Origin: an uncultured Akkermansia sp.
GTDB lineage: Bacteria; Verrucomicrobiota; Verrucomicrobiia; Verrucomicrobiales; Akkermansiaceae
Reading direction: 5' to 3'
Assembly: GCA_900766865.1 (NCBI GenBank)
Contig: CAAFXA010000230.1
Location: forward strand, 1 to 5,900
Length of the DNA: 5,900 nt
Positions 1-5,857 of the stretch are shown piece by piece; positions within the stretch are counted from its first letter, which is position 1, and every line of letters begins with the position of its first letter. A program made the translations under genes and the position numbers. The notes below the pieces were generated by a model that saw only the letters and a program-made list of their open reading frames with translations, was not told the DNA's origin and ran no database searches.

Positions 1-962
1 GGAGCCACTTTCCAGATGAGCGAGTCCTTCTTGAAATTGACGTGGTGCAAGCCGCCATATACCGCGCCATTCCGGCGCAGCAGCTGCTCCAGCTTCTGCG
101 TGTCCGGCAGCGCCTCGGACGTGCGGAACAAATCATACTCAACAGCCCTGCGATTCCGCCCTTTGGTAACGTCTTCCACCAAAAGAGCAAAACCACATTT
201 ATTGCCCCCCACATCGGCTATCATAATCTGCACCGGGTAGCGCTGACCGGCTTTCACCTCAAACTCACTGCCTCCAATAAGCCCAACGTGCTCACTACCC
301 GGGCTGCCAATCCCCATCTGCATTCTCTCGTAGTCCCTGTGTTTTTTCTGCATGAGTTCCTGCAGACGCGCATACTCCCTGCCATGCGGGTGGCCTGCTA
401 CAAAAGCATCTTCGGGGTTACGCGATGAGTACAGACCGGGCATATAATAACCGGCCTCCAACACAAGGCGGTTATTAAAGCGCACAGCTATCACATCATC
501 CCCACCGCCAATAAAGCGGAATTTACCCGTCTTCGGCGCAATCACATAGCCCCGATATATCGCAAGCCAACTCCCGGGCTGGCATTGCCAGCTCTTCACC
601 GGTTTATCAGGCTCTCCCACACCATAGGCTATCGGCGCAATGCGACCATCGACCTGAGGCAGATAAAAAGACGAGGCATACAACTTCTCCGGTGAGCGGT
701 AATACTTACCCAGTCTGGCTTCCTGAACACCGCCAATAACAACCCCCGCCAGTAAAGCCAACACTTCATTTTTTCCGATACCGGTCAGTTTATCTTTACG
801 ATCCGTCTTCAGGTCATAAAACGTTCCCTTGAGCCCCACGCCGGCATTCTGAACGCAACCGAACGGATTATCTTCTGTTTTCGGCAGATATTCCTCCTGC
901 GCAGCAGACACGGCGCAAACCATGCATACAACCCCGACAAGCAATTCTTTCAACATAATCAT
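1..962 (-). CDS. Secreted PA14-like domain protein (3' end outside window)
   Basis: The reading frame is open on the minus strand from an ATG at 962 to the window edge, giving 320 visible residues without a stop. Residues 1-21 look like a Sec signal peptide: one Lys near the start, a hydrophobic core, and cleavage near AVSA-AQ. The mature part resembles a PA14 fold: GLKGTFYD (43-50), then FRFIGGGDD (148-156) followed by VRFNNRLVLEAG (160-171), then an AGQRYPVQI strand (238-246). PA14 domains are beta-barrel modules, often carbohydrate-binding, on secreted proteins. A charged, probably helical insert (about 195-216) interrupts the domain, and Cys residues (36, 127, 256) might form disulfides. 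Export to the periplasm or surface is inferred. Two in-frame ATGs compete (962 and 956); neither has a Shine-Dalgarno. It follows the membrane-protein gene by 6-12 nt, so it is probably co-transcribed and translationally coupled. The family is assigned from motif shape, and the function is unknown. Confidence 0.8.
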   Translation of the reverse strand, partial: MIMLKELLVGVVCMVCAVSAAQEEYLPKTEDNPFGCVQNAGVGLKGTFYDLKTDRKDKLTGIGKNEVLALLAGVVIGGVQEARLGKYYRSPEKLYASSFYLPQVDGRIAPIAYGVGEPDKPVKSWQCQPGSWLAIYRGYVIAPKTGKFRFIGGGDDVIAVRFNNRLVLEAGYYMPGLYSSRNPEDAFVAGHPHGREYARLQELMQKKHRDYERMQMGIGSPGSEHVGLIGGSEFEVKAGQRYPVQIMIADVGGNKCGFALLVEDVTKGRNRRAVEYDLFRTSEALPDTQKLEQLLRRNGAVYGGLHHVNFKKDSLIWKVA

Positions 963-968
963 AACAAT

Positions 969-1481
969 TTACGGCTGTACATTTTCCACTGCAGGCTCCA
1001 GCTCCTCCGTTTCCGGGGGCACCGGAGTGGCCGTTGCATCCTGCCCCACCAAAGAGCACAGCCCCAGCAGACCGGCAACGGCCAATGCACCATGCAACAG
1101 CGACACCAGCAACGTGGCTAACAGAGAACGCCACCAATTAAACTTCAGCAGCAAGCGGCACACCGGCAGCGGCAGCAACAACCAGAGCAATCCAGTAGCA
1201 TATTCTGCCACTACTACCCACAGGGGAGATTCCTCACCCGCGCCTCCATCAAAACAGCGCCACAAAAACAATAACCCGATAAACAGAAAACCACCCAGCA
1301 AACTTATCCCCGGAGCTGTCAGTCGACGCCACCAGGGCACCTCGGCACCTATCCCCGACAGCATGAAAGCAAGTGCAGACACCATAGAGTACAACACCGG
1401 TGTTCCAATCAACACAAACACAAAGGCACTGACAATGGCGGCTAAGATAGCCTCGGGATTATGAGCAAGGGTATGTATCAT
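969..1481 (-). CDS. Four-helix integral membrane protein of unknown function
   Basis: This is a 170-residue protein I do not recognise. It is very hydrophobic, with likely membrane segments at about 11-42 (long, perhaps kinked at the Gly-Thr-Pro near 26-28), 57-75, 87-110 and 118-145. A short acidic, Pro/Glu-rich tail (about 148-170) follows. Two similar stretches stand out: PWWRRL (49-54) before helix 2 and NWWRSL (115-120) before helix 4. Each is followed by an SLL-x-G-x-L pattern, which suggests an internal duplication of a helical hairpin. There are no conserved polar residues within the helices to suggest a transporter or enzyme. The start at 1481 is supported by a strong promoter whose -10 box ends 6 nt upstream, so the mRNA is probably leaderless; an AAGG only 2 nt from the ATG is too close to be a good ribosome site. 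It is the first gene of a likely operon with the PA14-like gene. Confidence 0.85.
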   Translation of the reverse strand: MIHTLAHNPEAILAAIVSAFVFVLIGTPVLYSMVSALAFMLSGIGAEVPWWRRLTAPGISLLGGFLFIGLLFLWRCFDGGAGEESPLWVVVAEYATGLLWLLLPLPVCRLLLKFNWWRSLLATLLVSLLHGALAVAGLLGLCSLVGQDATATPVPPETEELEPAVENVQP

Positions 1482-1487
1482 AGCCTT

Positions 1488-1517
1488 ATTCTAACACGCA
1501 GATATATAAGCTGTCAA
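1488..1517 (-). promoter_or_regulatory. Sigma-70-type promoter for the membrane-protein / PA14 operon
   Basis: On the minus strand there is a consensus -35 TTGACA (1517-1512), an 18-bp spacer and a -10 TAGAAT (1493-1488; 5 of 6 consensus bases). The -10 ends 6 nt before the ATG at 1481. Initiation about 7 nt downstream of the -10 would fall on the A of the start codon, giving a leaderless mRNA. Confidence 0.75.
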
Positions 1518-1669
1518 ACCATTTTTCCCAAAGCCGGCTCCTTCGGATTTCTTTCCATTTTTTTTTCGCAAAGCGGCAAAGATGCCCCCAATGCCCGCCA
1601 AATGAGCGCTCGCCCAATTCCCATCTTGCTTTTCTCGCTTTCGTTGCCCGGCTTTATACCACTTTTACG

Positions 1670-1698
1670 TTGACAGCACAACTCAAATGCAGTATGAT
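1670..1698 (+). promoter_or_regulatory. Sigma-70-type promoter for the Aas-like gene
   Basis: Consensus -35 TTGACA (1670-1675), an exact 17-bp spacer and -10 TATGAT (1693-1698; 5 of 6). The -10 ends 6 nt before the ATG at 1705. A further in-frame ATG at 1687 lies inside the spacer, so a transcript from this promoter could not contain it. The promoter therefore decides the start codon and predicts a leaderless mRNA. Confidence 0.8.
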
Positions 1699-1704
1699 GA
1701 GCAC

Positions 1705-3870
1705 ATGGCTAGAGTAAACTTCAAAATTCAACAGGACCTGACACCATCACCCTCTCTGTATCTGCCGAACAGAGTGAACGTGGCCGTGCTCCGCGAACTG
1801 GAAAATGCCCTGGGAGGCAAAGACAGCGTCGCTTATATGGTGGAGGAAGTGTTGACACCAGAACCGGAGGTAACTCGTTTTCTGAAACGCCGCCGTGTTC
1901 TCACCTTCAATTTCCGTCGTGCTCAGGTAAAAATATTGCGCGAACAATTGCTGGACCTCATGAAAGAGGGGCGAGATGTCATCTTTGTTCCCGGCAAGCC
2001 GAACAGCTGTATGGGCTGTATCTCGGATGTCCCCATGCCGTTCATGATGCAGCTGGCAGCTCTTCACATTTCCCCCGTTCCGGTATTTGTGGGCAGTTAT
2101 CGCAATGACCTGTGGCGCACCTTCTGCACAGACAAAACGGCAGATGAAACCATCGTGCGCGTGCTGCCCAAGCTGAACCCCGGCCCGCTGACAGGTGAAC
2201 GCGTGCTGGAAGCCTGGATGGAAGCCTCGGCAGAAGAATACAACGAACGCCCCATTGTCAACACATCCGTTGCCCGCCTGCTGGTAGAAGGCCTGCGCCG
2301 TAACGGCAAATCCGAGCTGATAGATGGCATGGATGGTTCCCGCCTGCCATTCTACAAAATGCTTGGCGTGGCAATGGCTCTGGCCAAAGAGCTCAAAACC
2401 AAGTACAATGACCGCCGACTGGGCATCCTGCTGCCCCCGGGCAAGGGCGGCGTTATCGCCAACTACGCCTGTATCCTGGCAGGCATTGTACCGGTAAACA
2501 TCAATTACACCTCCTCCGAGCCGGCATTCCGCAGCATCGTGCGCCAGAGTGGCATTACCCACTTCATTTCCGCACGCACCTTCATGAGCAAGCTGCCGCA
2601 GTTCCCCTGGCCCAAGGGAGACGCCATTATCCATCTGGACAAAACCCTCAAGGGTATCGGCATGGCTAAGATTGCCGCCTGGGTAGCCTTTGCCCGCATG
2701 GCTCCCATGGCTCTCATCAACTCCCGCTTCAATCTGGATGCCCACAGTGGAGACGAAGAAGCAGCCCTGCTCTTTACCTCCGGCTCCAGTGGCGAGCCCA
2801 AGGGCGTTGCTCTCAGCCATCGCATGATTATAGCGAACGTCACGCAGCTGCTCAGCAAGGTATATCTGGAACCTGGCAGCAAATTCCTGTGCAGCCTGCC
2901 TATTTTCCACAGCTTCGGCCTTACCGTCAGCACCATGCTGCCGCCCCTCTATGGCTTCGGCATGGTCACATACCCCTCACCGCTGGAAGCTAAGAAGCTC
3001 AACGAGCTTATCGAAGAACACAAGATTTCCCTCGTGGTATCCACTCCCACCTTCGCCCGAAGCATGCTGCGCCGCGCCTCGGCAGATACCTACAAAAGCG
3101 TCAAATATTTTGTGGTGGGCGCCGAAAAACTCCAGAAGGTGGTGGCAGACGAGTTCCGCGAGAAATGCAATATTACCTTGCTGGAAGGCTACGGCCTTAC
3201 AGAAACTGCTCCGGTATGCGCCGTAAATCTGGATGATGCAAGCTCCACCCCGGAACAACCCTACTTCGTACCCGGTCGCCGATTCGGCTCTGTAGGCCCC
3301 CTTCTCCCCGGTCTGGCCGTTCGCCTGACAGATCCGGATGACGACAGCGTGAGCCTCCCGCTCAACGAACAAGGCATGATTTGGTTTAAGGGCGCCAACG
3401 TCTTTAAGGGGTATATTGGCCGCGATGACCTGAATGCCGAAATCTTCCGCGATGGCTGGTTCAAGACCGGCGACTTGGGCAAGGTAGACCTCAATGGTTT
3501 CCTGACCCTCGGTGGCCGCCGCTCCCGTTTCTCCAAGGTTGCCGGCGAAATGGTGCCCCACGAGGTAGTGGAAGACGCTATCGAAGGCTTTGTCGAGAAG
3601 CCGGAGGGCTTCAGTGGACGCGCAGTTGCCGTAATGGGTGTGCCGGATGCCCAGAAGGGAGAAGCCCTGGTACTGCTCTCCTGCCTGCATACAGCCAACC
3701 TTCCGCAGGCACTGGACGAAATTCGCAGCAAACTGGTGGAAGCCGGTCTGCCCCGCCTGTGGAGCCCGCGTGAAATCATCCCCGTGGAAAGCATCCCCGT
3801 GCTGCCCACAGGCAAGATGGACTTGCGTGGCTGCCAGATGCTGGCAAACGAAGCTCTGGGGCTCCAGTAA
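1705..3870 (+). CDS. Aas-like protein: degenerate acyltransferase domain fused to acyl-activating AMP-binding domain
   Basis: This 721-residue protein has the layout of bifunctional Aas (acyl-ACP synthetase / 2-acylglycerophosphoethanolamine acyltransferase), which recycles lysophospholipids at the inner membrane. The AMP-binding half (about 215-721) looks catalytically complete: P-loop FTSGSSGEPKG (357-367), EGYGLTETAP (494-503), GWFKTGD (584-590), an Aas-type hinge with RFSKVAGEMV (608-617), KGEALVLL (651-658) and PTGKMDLR with the predicted catalytic Lys704. It should adenylate a fatty acid and pass it to ACP or another thiol. The N-terminal part (about 15-135) keeps the order of a PlsC/Aas acyltransferase domain, but LPNRVNVAV (20-28) stands where NHxxxxD is expected and VPGKP (95-99) where FPEGR is expected, so acyl transfer is probably lost. 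The start at 1705 is chosen over 1687 because the latter lies within the promoter. A phosphatase gene follows after 27 nt. Acyl substrate and acceptor are unknown. Confidence 0.88.
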   Translation: MARVNFKIQQDLTPSPSLYLPNRVNVAVLRELENALGGKDSVAYMVEEVLTPEPEVTRFLKRRRVLTFNFRRAQVKILREQLLDLMKEGRDVIFVPGKPNSCMGCISDVPMPFMMQLAALHISPVPVFVGSYRNDLWRTFCTDKTADETIVRVLPKLNPGPLTGERVLEAWMEASAEEYNERPIVNTSVARLLVEGLRRNGKSELIDGMDGSRLPFYKMLGVAMALAKELKTKYNDRRLGILLPPGKGGVIANYACILAGIVPVNINYTSSEPAFRSIVRQSGITHFISARTFMSKLPQFPWPKGDAIIHLDKTLKGIGMAKIAAWVAFARMAPMALINSRFNLDAHSGDEEAALLFTSGSSGEPKGVALSHRMIIANVTQLLSKVYLEPGSKFLCSLPIFHSFGLTVSTMLPPLYGFGMVTYPSPLEAKKLNELIEEHKISLVVSTPTFARSMLRRASADTYKSVKYFVVGAEKLQKVVADEFREKCNITLLEGYGLTETAPVCAVNLDDASSTPEQPYFVPGRRFGSVGPLLPGLAVRLTDPDDDSVSLPLNEQGMIWFKGANVFKGYIGRDDLNAEIFRDGWFKTGDLGKVDLNGFLTLGGRRSRFSKVAGEMVPHEVVEDAIEGFVEKPEGFSGRAVAVMGVPDAQKGEALVLLSCLHTANLPQALDEIRSKLVEAGLPRLWSPREIIPVESIPVLPTGKMDLRGCQMLANEALGLQ

Positions 3871-3884
3871 TCCCACCTTCCGGC

Positions 3885-3890
3885 TATGAT
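3885..3890 (+). promoter_or_regulatory. Possible internal -10 box in front of the phosphatase gene
   Basis: TATGAT, identical to the -10 of the upstream gene, ends 7 nt before the ATG at 3898. No good -35 is visible 16-18 bp further upstream, within the end of the Aas-like gene, so on its own this is weak. The ATG at 3886 lies inside this box. The gene may instead, or in addition, be read from the upstream promoter. Confidence 0.35.
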
Positions 3891-3897
3891 ACTCCCC

Positions 3898-4485
3898 ATG
3901 CTCAGAAAGCTGCTGGCAGCCGCGTTCATCGCCACACTGCCGGCAGCCTGTATAGCTGCAGATACACCGCCGGCAACAAAGCAACCCGCCGAAGTTCGGC
4001 TGGCGGAGGCTCTCACTCTGGAAGGCGTGGAAAACCTGCATCGCGTCAATAGCAAGCTCTACCGCTCCGGACAGCCTACTCCGCAGGGATTCACCAACCT
4101 GCAGGCCTTGGGCGTGCGCAGCGTCCTCAACCTGCGAGAGTACCATAAAGACACCCGCAAGGCCCGCCACACAGACCTCCACCTGATGGCCTACCCGGTA
4201 GCAGCCGGACAGGTGACAGCTGCCGATGTGGAAAACTGCCTGAAACTGCTGGCCGATGCCCCCAAACCCGCACTGGTGCACTGCTGGCATGGCAGCGACC
4301 GCACCGGCATTGTCGTGGCCGCCTGGCGCATCGTCTACGAAAACCGCAGCGTAGAAGAGGCCGAGGCTGAGTTCCGCAACGACCGCTACGGACACCACGA
4401 ATTCTGGTATGGCAACCTGGTGGAACTGCTGCGCAGCACAGACTGGGATGCCATGCGCACCCGCCTGCAGAATAAGGCAAAATAA
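3898..4485 (+). CDS. Exported TpbA-like dual-specificity/tyrosine phosphatase
   Basis: This 195-residue protein carries the Cys-based phosphatase signature HCWHGSDRTG at 128-137 (CX5R: nucleophile Cys129, phosphate-binding Arg135). Ahead of it are the family features KLYRSGQP (53-60) and LGVRSVLNLRE (71-81). The same order occurs in atypical dual-specificity phosphatases such as periplasmic TpbA of Pseudomonas, which dephosphorylates a membrane signalling protein. The N-terminus (MLRK, then a hydrophobic run to about residue 21) is a signal peptide, probably cut near CIAA-DT, so a periplasmic site is inferred. LPAAC around Cys18 is a poor lipobox, and lipoprotein processing is less likely. 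The general-acid Asp cannot be placed with confidence. The substrate could be a phosphoprotein, phosphoinositide or inositol phosphate. An in-frame ATG at 3886 would add four residues but overlaps a TATGAT box. No Shine-Dalgarno is visible before either ATG. It lies 27 nt after the Aas-like gene and is likely co-transcribed with it. Confidence 0.85.
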   Translation: MLRKLLAAAFIATLPAACIAADTPPATKQPAEVRLAEALTLEGVENLHRVNSKLYRSGQPTPQGFTNLQALGVRSVLNLREYHKDTRKARHTDLHLMAYPVAAGQVTAADVENCLKLLADAPKPALVHCWHGSDRTGIVVAAWRIVYENRSVEEAEAEFRNDRYGHHEFWYGNLVELLRSTDWDAMRTRLQNKAK

Positions 4486-4527
4486 TCCGCCAACTTCTTT
4501 CCCTAATCAGGGCGCCTCTATAAACTC

Positions 4528-4620
4528 AAAAAAGCCGCCCTCAGCCAGACACTCTAACGCACGCTTTGCATCCACTGTTTGAGAAATTACTCTCAGTTTG
4601 TCCTAGTTTACTTCTGTTTA
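4528..4620 (-). ncRNA. Candidate short leftward transcript (sRNA or remnant small ORF)
   Basis: This stretch lies between a perfect minus-strand TATAAT (4632-4627) and a T6 run (minus strand, 4533-4528). The T-run is preceded by a small GC-rich hairpin, GGCTG-AGGG-CGGCT, which includes G-U pairs. A transcript of about 90 nt is therefore possible. The same strand also holds 31 codons open between TAG and TGA (about 4605-4510), reading in part ALECLAEGGFFEFIEAP. It has no ATG, only CTG, ATT or GTG as possible starts, so it may be chance or a gene remnant. It runs convergently toward the phosphatase gene. I have no family match. Confidence 0.2.
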
Positions 4621-4626
4621 AGTGCT

Positions 4627-4653
4627 ATTATAGCGTAAATGCGGCATTGTAAA
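4627..4653 (-). promoter_or_regulatory. Candidate leftward promoter in the 4486-4725 gap
   Basis: A perfect minus-strand -10 TATAAT (4632-4627) is paired with TTTACA (4653-4648; 5 of 6 of the -35 consensus), but the spacing is only 15 bp, shorter than ideal. The -35 sits inside an inverted repeat (TAAATGC / GCATTTA), which could be an operator or a terminator stem for the opposite strand. Confidence 0.35.
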
Positions 4654-4666
4654 GCATTTAATTTTT
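4636..4666 (+). terminator. Possible intrinsic terminator after the phosphatase gene
   Basis: TAAATGC (4636-4642) and GCATTTA (4654-4660) form a 7-bp stem with an 11-nt loop, followed by ATTTTT (4661-4666). The stem is AT-rich and 150 nt beyond the stop codon, so it is a modest candidate. No better one is visible closer to the stop. Confidence 0.35.
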
Positions 4667-4670
4667 AGGC

Positions 4671-4716
4671 ACAAAAAAGCCGCTTAAAGCTTTTATTTTA
4701 AGGCTTTAAGCGGCTT
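4671..4716 (-). terminator. Strong intrinsic terminator after tRNA-Thr
   Basis: A perfect 14-bp inverted repeat (4677-4690 and 4703-4716; arm AAGCCGCTTAAAGC) with a 12-nt loop begins about 10 nt beyond the tRNA 3' end. On the minus strand the second arm ends in TT and continues into TTTT (4676-4673). On the plus strand it is followed by ATTTT, so it may also stop rightward transcripts. It would also end any read-through from the outer-membrane protein gene, which has no clear terminator of its own. Confidence 0.85.
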
Positions 4717-4725
4717 ATTTTCCAG

Positions 4726-4797
4726 AGCCGGATGTCAGGGTCGAACTGACGACCGTCCGATTACAAATCGGGTGCTCTACCACTGAGCTAATCCGGC
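4726..4797 (-). tRNA. tRNA-Thr (anticodon UGU)
   Basis: A complete cloverleaf of 72 nt can be folded by eye. The acceptor stem is GCCGGAT / ATCCGGC with discriminator U. The D-stem is GCTC / GAGC with loop AGTGGTA. The anticodon loop is TTTGTAA with anticodon TGT, reading ACA. The variable loop has 5 nt, and the T-arm is GTCAG TTCGACC CTGAC. The first anticodon-stem pair (27-43) is a C-A mismatch; all other pairs are Watson-Crick. G1-C72 and C2-G71 agree with threonine identity elements known in E. coli. The 3' CCA is not encoded (CTG follows), so it must be added by the CCA-adding enzyme. Confidence 0.95.
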
Positions 4798-4808
4798 GAG
4801 GTGCGGGC

Positions 4809-4837
4809 ATTCTATCGCATAAAATGCCCGTTGGCAA
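4809..4837 (-). promoter_or_regulatory. Promoter of tRNA-Thr
   Basis: On the minus strand there is -35 TTGCCA (4837-4832), an exact 17-bp spacer and -10 TAGAAT (4814-4809). Initiation should occur near 4802, leaving a 5' leader of only about 5 nt before the tRNA. The -10 is enclosed by a 7-bp inverted repeat, CGGGCAT / ATGCCCG (4804-4810 and 4824-4830). A run of eight A on the minus strand lies just upstream of the -35 and could act as an UP element. Confidence 0.75.
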
Positions 4838-4862
4838 GCTTTTTTTTAAGAAAAGTTACTTT

Positions 4863-5849
4863 TTAGAAGTGCCAGCCTACATCCAGGCCCACGGTAAAGA
4901 TGAAGTGATCGATGGGGCCGTAGCCGGTATCGCGGTCAATCTTGCCGGCGTTGTTACCGGACCAGGAGGCCTGAGCCCAAGGAATAACCTTGATTCGAGC
5001 ATCACGTCCCACCGTGCCGCTGTGAGTGAAAAGCGGCAGAGCTGCGCGAAGGCGGTAGGCATCGATGCCATCTGCACCATTGGTCCAGTAGCTGATGGAG
5101 GGAGCAATACCTGCGGAAAGTTCGAGGTCAGCACCCAGCATAGCGCCATTGAGCACATTGGTAAAGCGGTAGCCGAGCTCGATGTCGCCATAAACACCAT
5201 TAAGCCCCTTAAAGGCCCAGCCCAAAACCATGTTACCGAAAAAGCCCTTCTGACCATCGTTGAAGCGCAGTGTCAGGTTAAGGTCGTGTGAGCAGCTGTG
5301 GGGGGAGTCATCGTGATACTTGGCCATGAAGCCTTCCATACCGCCGTAGTTGAGGGAGTAGCCAAGCTCTGCTGTCAGGTTGGGGAAAATCTCCTTACCA
5401 ATAGCATAGTTTACATTGATGAGCGGCGTATCACCAAGAGCATCACCGCCATCCCACACAATACCATAGGAACCGCTCACGCGCTGGTAAATACCACGAC
5501 CAAACAGGTTGCGATTAGGCAGCTTGTAACTGCCACGCACGGAGGAATACCCCCAGTCGCTCATATCATTGGTGAACCCCATACCGCGCACGTTGTAGTT
5601 GCTGGTGTAGGCATTCAGGTAGATATAACCACGATCACCATCTGCAACAGCGGGGGTAACAGGAGCAACCGCCGGGGACATCGTGTAGGAGTCCGCAGCA
5701 GCCGGTGCATAGGGGTCATACGAGGCATCCGGGCTTTCGTAGCTCACTGAGTCATAAGACACGGGACCTCCAGGAATATAAGGAGGCAGCTCTGTGGCAA
5801 GGGCCGGCATGCCGACCACAGCAATGGCAAGAATGGAGCGCATCATCAT
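4863..5849 (-). CDS. Outer-membrane beta-barrel protein
   Basis: This 328-residue protein has a short signal peptide (MMMRSILAIA, hydrophobic to about 17, cleavage near ALA-TE at 18/19). A low-complexity Pro/Tyr/Ser/Ala-rich linker (about 22-68) follows. The rest (about 72-328) alternates polar and hydrophobic/aromatic residues in strand-like runs, for example GYIYLNAYTSNY (74-85), LTAELGYSLNYGG (158-170), GDIELGYRF (221-229) and FIFTVGLDVGWHF at the end. A C-terminal Phe after alternating hydrophobic residues is the usual outer-membrane insertion (BAM) signal. One Cys (186) is present in the mature part. No specific transport function can be assigned. Three consecutive ATG codons (5849, 5846, 5843) form the start region. 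A TTG at 5891 would extend the frame but lies upstream of the -35 box and would spoil the signal peptide. Downstream, no clear terminator separates it from tRNA-Thr. Confidence 0.87.
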   Translation of the reverse strand: MMMRSILAIAVVGMPALATELPPYIPGGPVSYDSVSYESPDASYDPYAPAAADSYTMSPAVAPVTPAVADGDRGYIYLNAYTSNYNVRGMGFTNDMSDWGYSSVRGSYKLPNRNLFGRGIYQRVSGSYGIVWDGGDALGDTPLINVNYAIGKEIFPNLTAELGYSLNYGGMEGFMAKYHDDSPHSCSHDLNLTLRFNDGQKGFFGNMVLGWAFKGLNGVYGDIELGYRFTNVLNGAMLGADLELSAGIAPSISYWTNGADGIDAYRLRAALPLFTHSGTVGRDARIKVIPWAQASWSGNNAGKIDRDTGYGPIDHFIFTVGLDVGWHF

Positions 5850-5857
5850 CCAGGAGC

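Noticed and set aside
42..428. Plus-strand open frame of 128 codons at the left edge
   Set aside because: It overlaps the PA14-like gene on the other strand, which has a signal peptide and continuous domain-like sequence.
922..1464. Plus-strand open frame of 180 codons
   Set aside because: Ser/Thr/Asn-rich antisense of the membrane-protein gene, without its own promoter or recognisable domain.
1572..1611. Repeated ATGCCC hexamers and the palindrome GAGCGCTC in the divergent region
   Set aside because: Too short to distinguish from chance in GC-rich DNA and not positioned relative to either promoter.
1461..1673. Plus-strand open frame of 70 codons across the divergent intergenic region
   Set aside because: It covers the leftward promoter and ends in the rightward -35 box; there is no start signal and the composition is unlike a protein.
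1747..2910. Open frame of 387 codons on the minus strand opposite the Aas-like gene
   Set aside because: Antisense shadow; the plus strand carries clear AMP-binding motifs over the same bases, and no promoter or family feature supports the antisense frame.
2977..4398. Long open frame (473 codons) on the minus strand opposite the Aas-like and phosphatase genes
   Set aside because: It lies antisense to two well-supported genes, spans their junction, is Cys/His/Gln-rich with no domain pattern, and is explained by codon bias of the plus-strand genes.
4726..4797. tRNA-Thr as an integration (att) site
   Set aside because: No duplicate of the tRNA 3' end and no integrase gene is visible in the window.
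4825..4848. Plus-strand hairpin TGCC-CGTT-GGCA followed by eight T
   Set aside because: Only a 4-bp stem, separated from the T-run, with no rightward gene that needs it; the T-run is better explained as an A-tract upstream of the tRNA promoter.
4824..5750. Two plus-strand open frames (4824-5291 and 5298-5750) opposite the barrel gene
   Set aside because: Both are shadows of the minus-strand outer-membrane protein, which has a signal peptide, a C-terminal Phe and a promoter.
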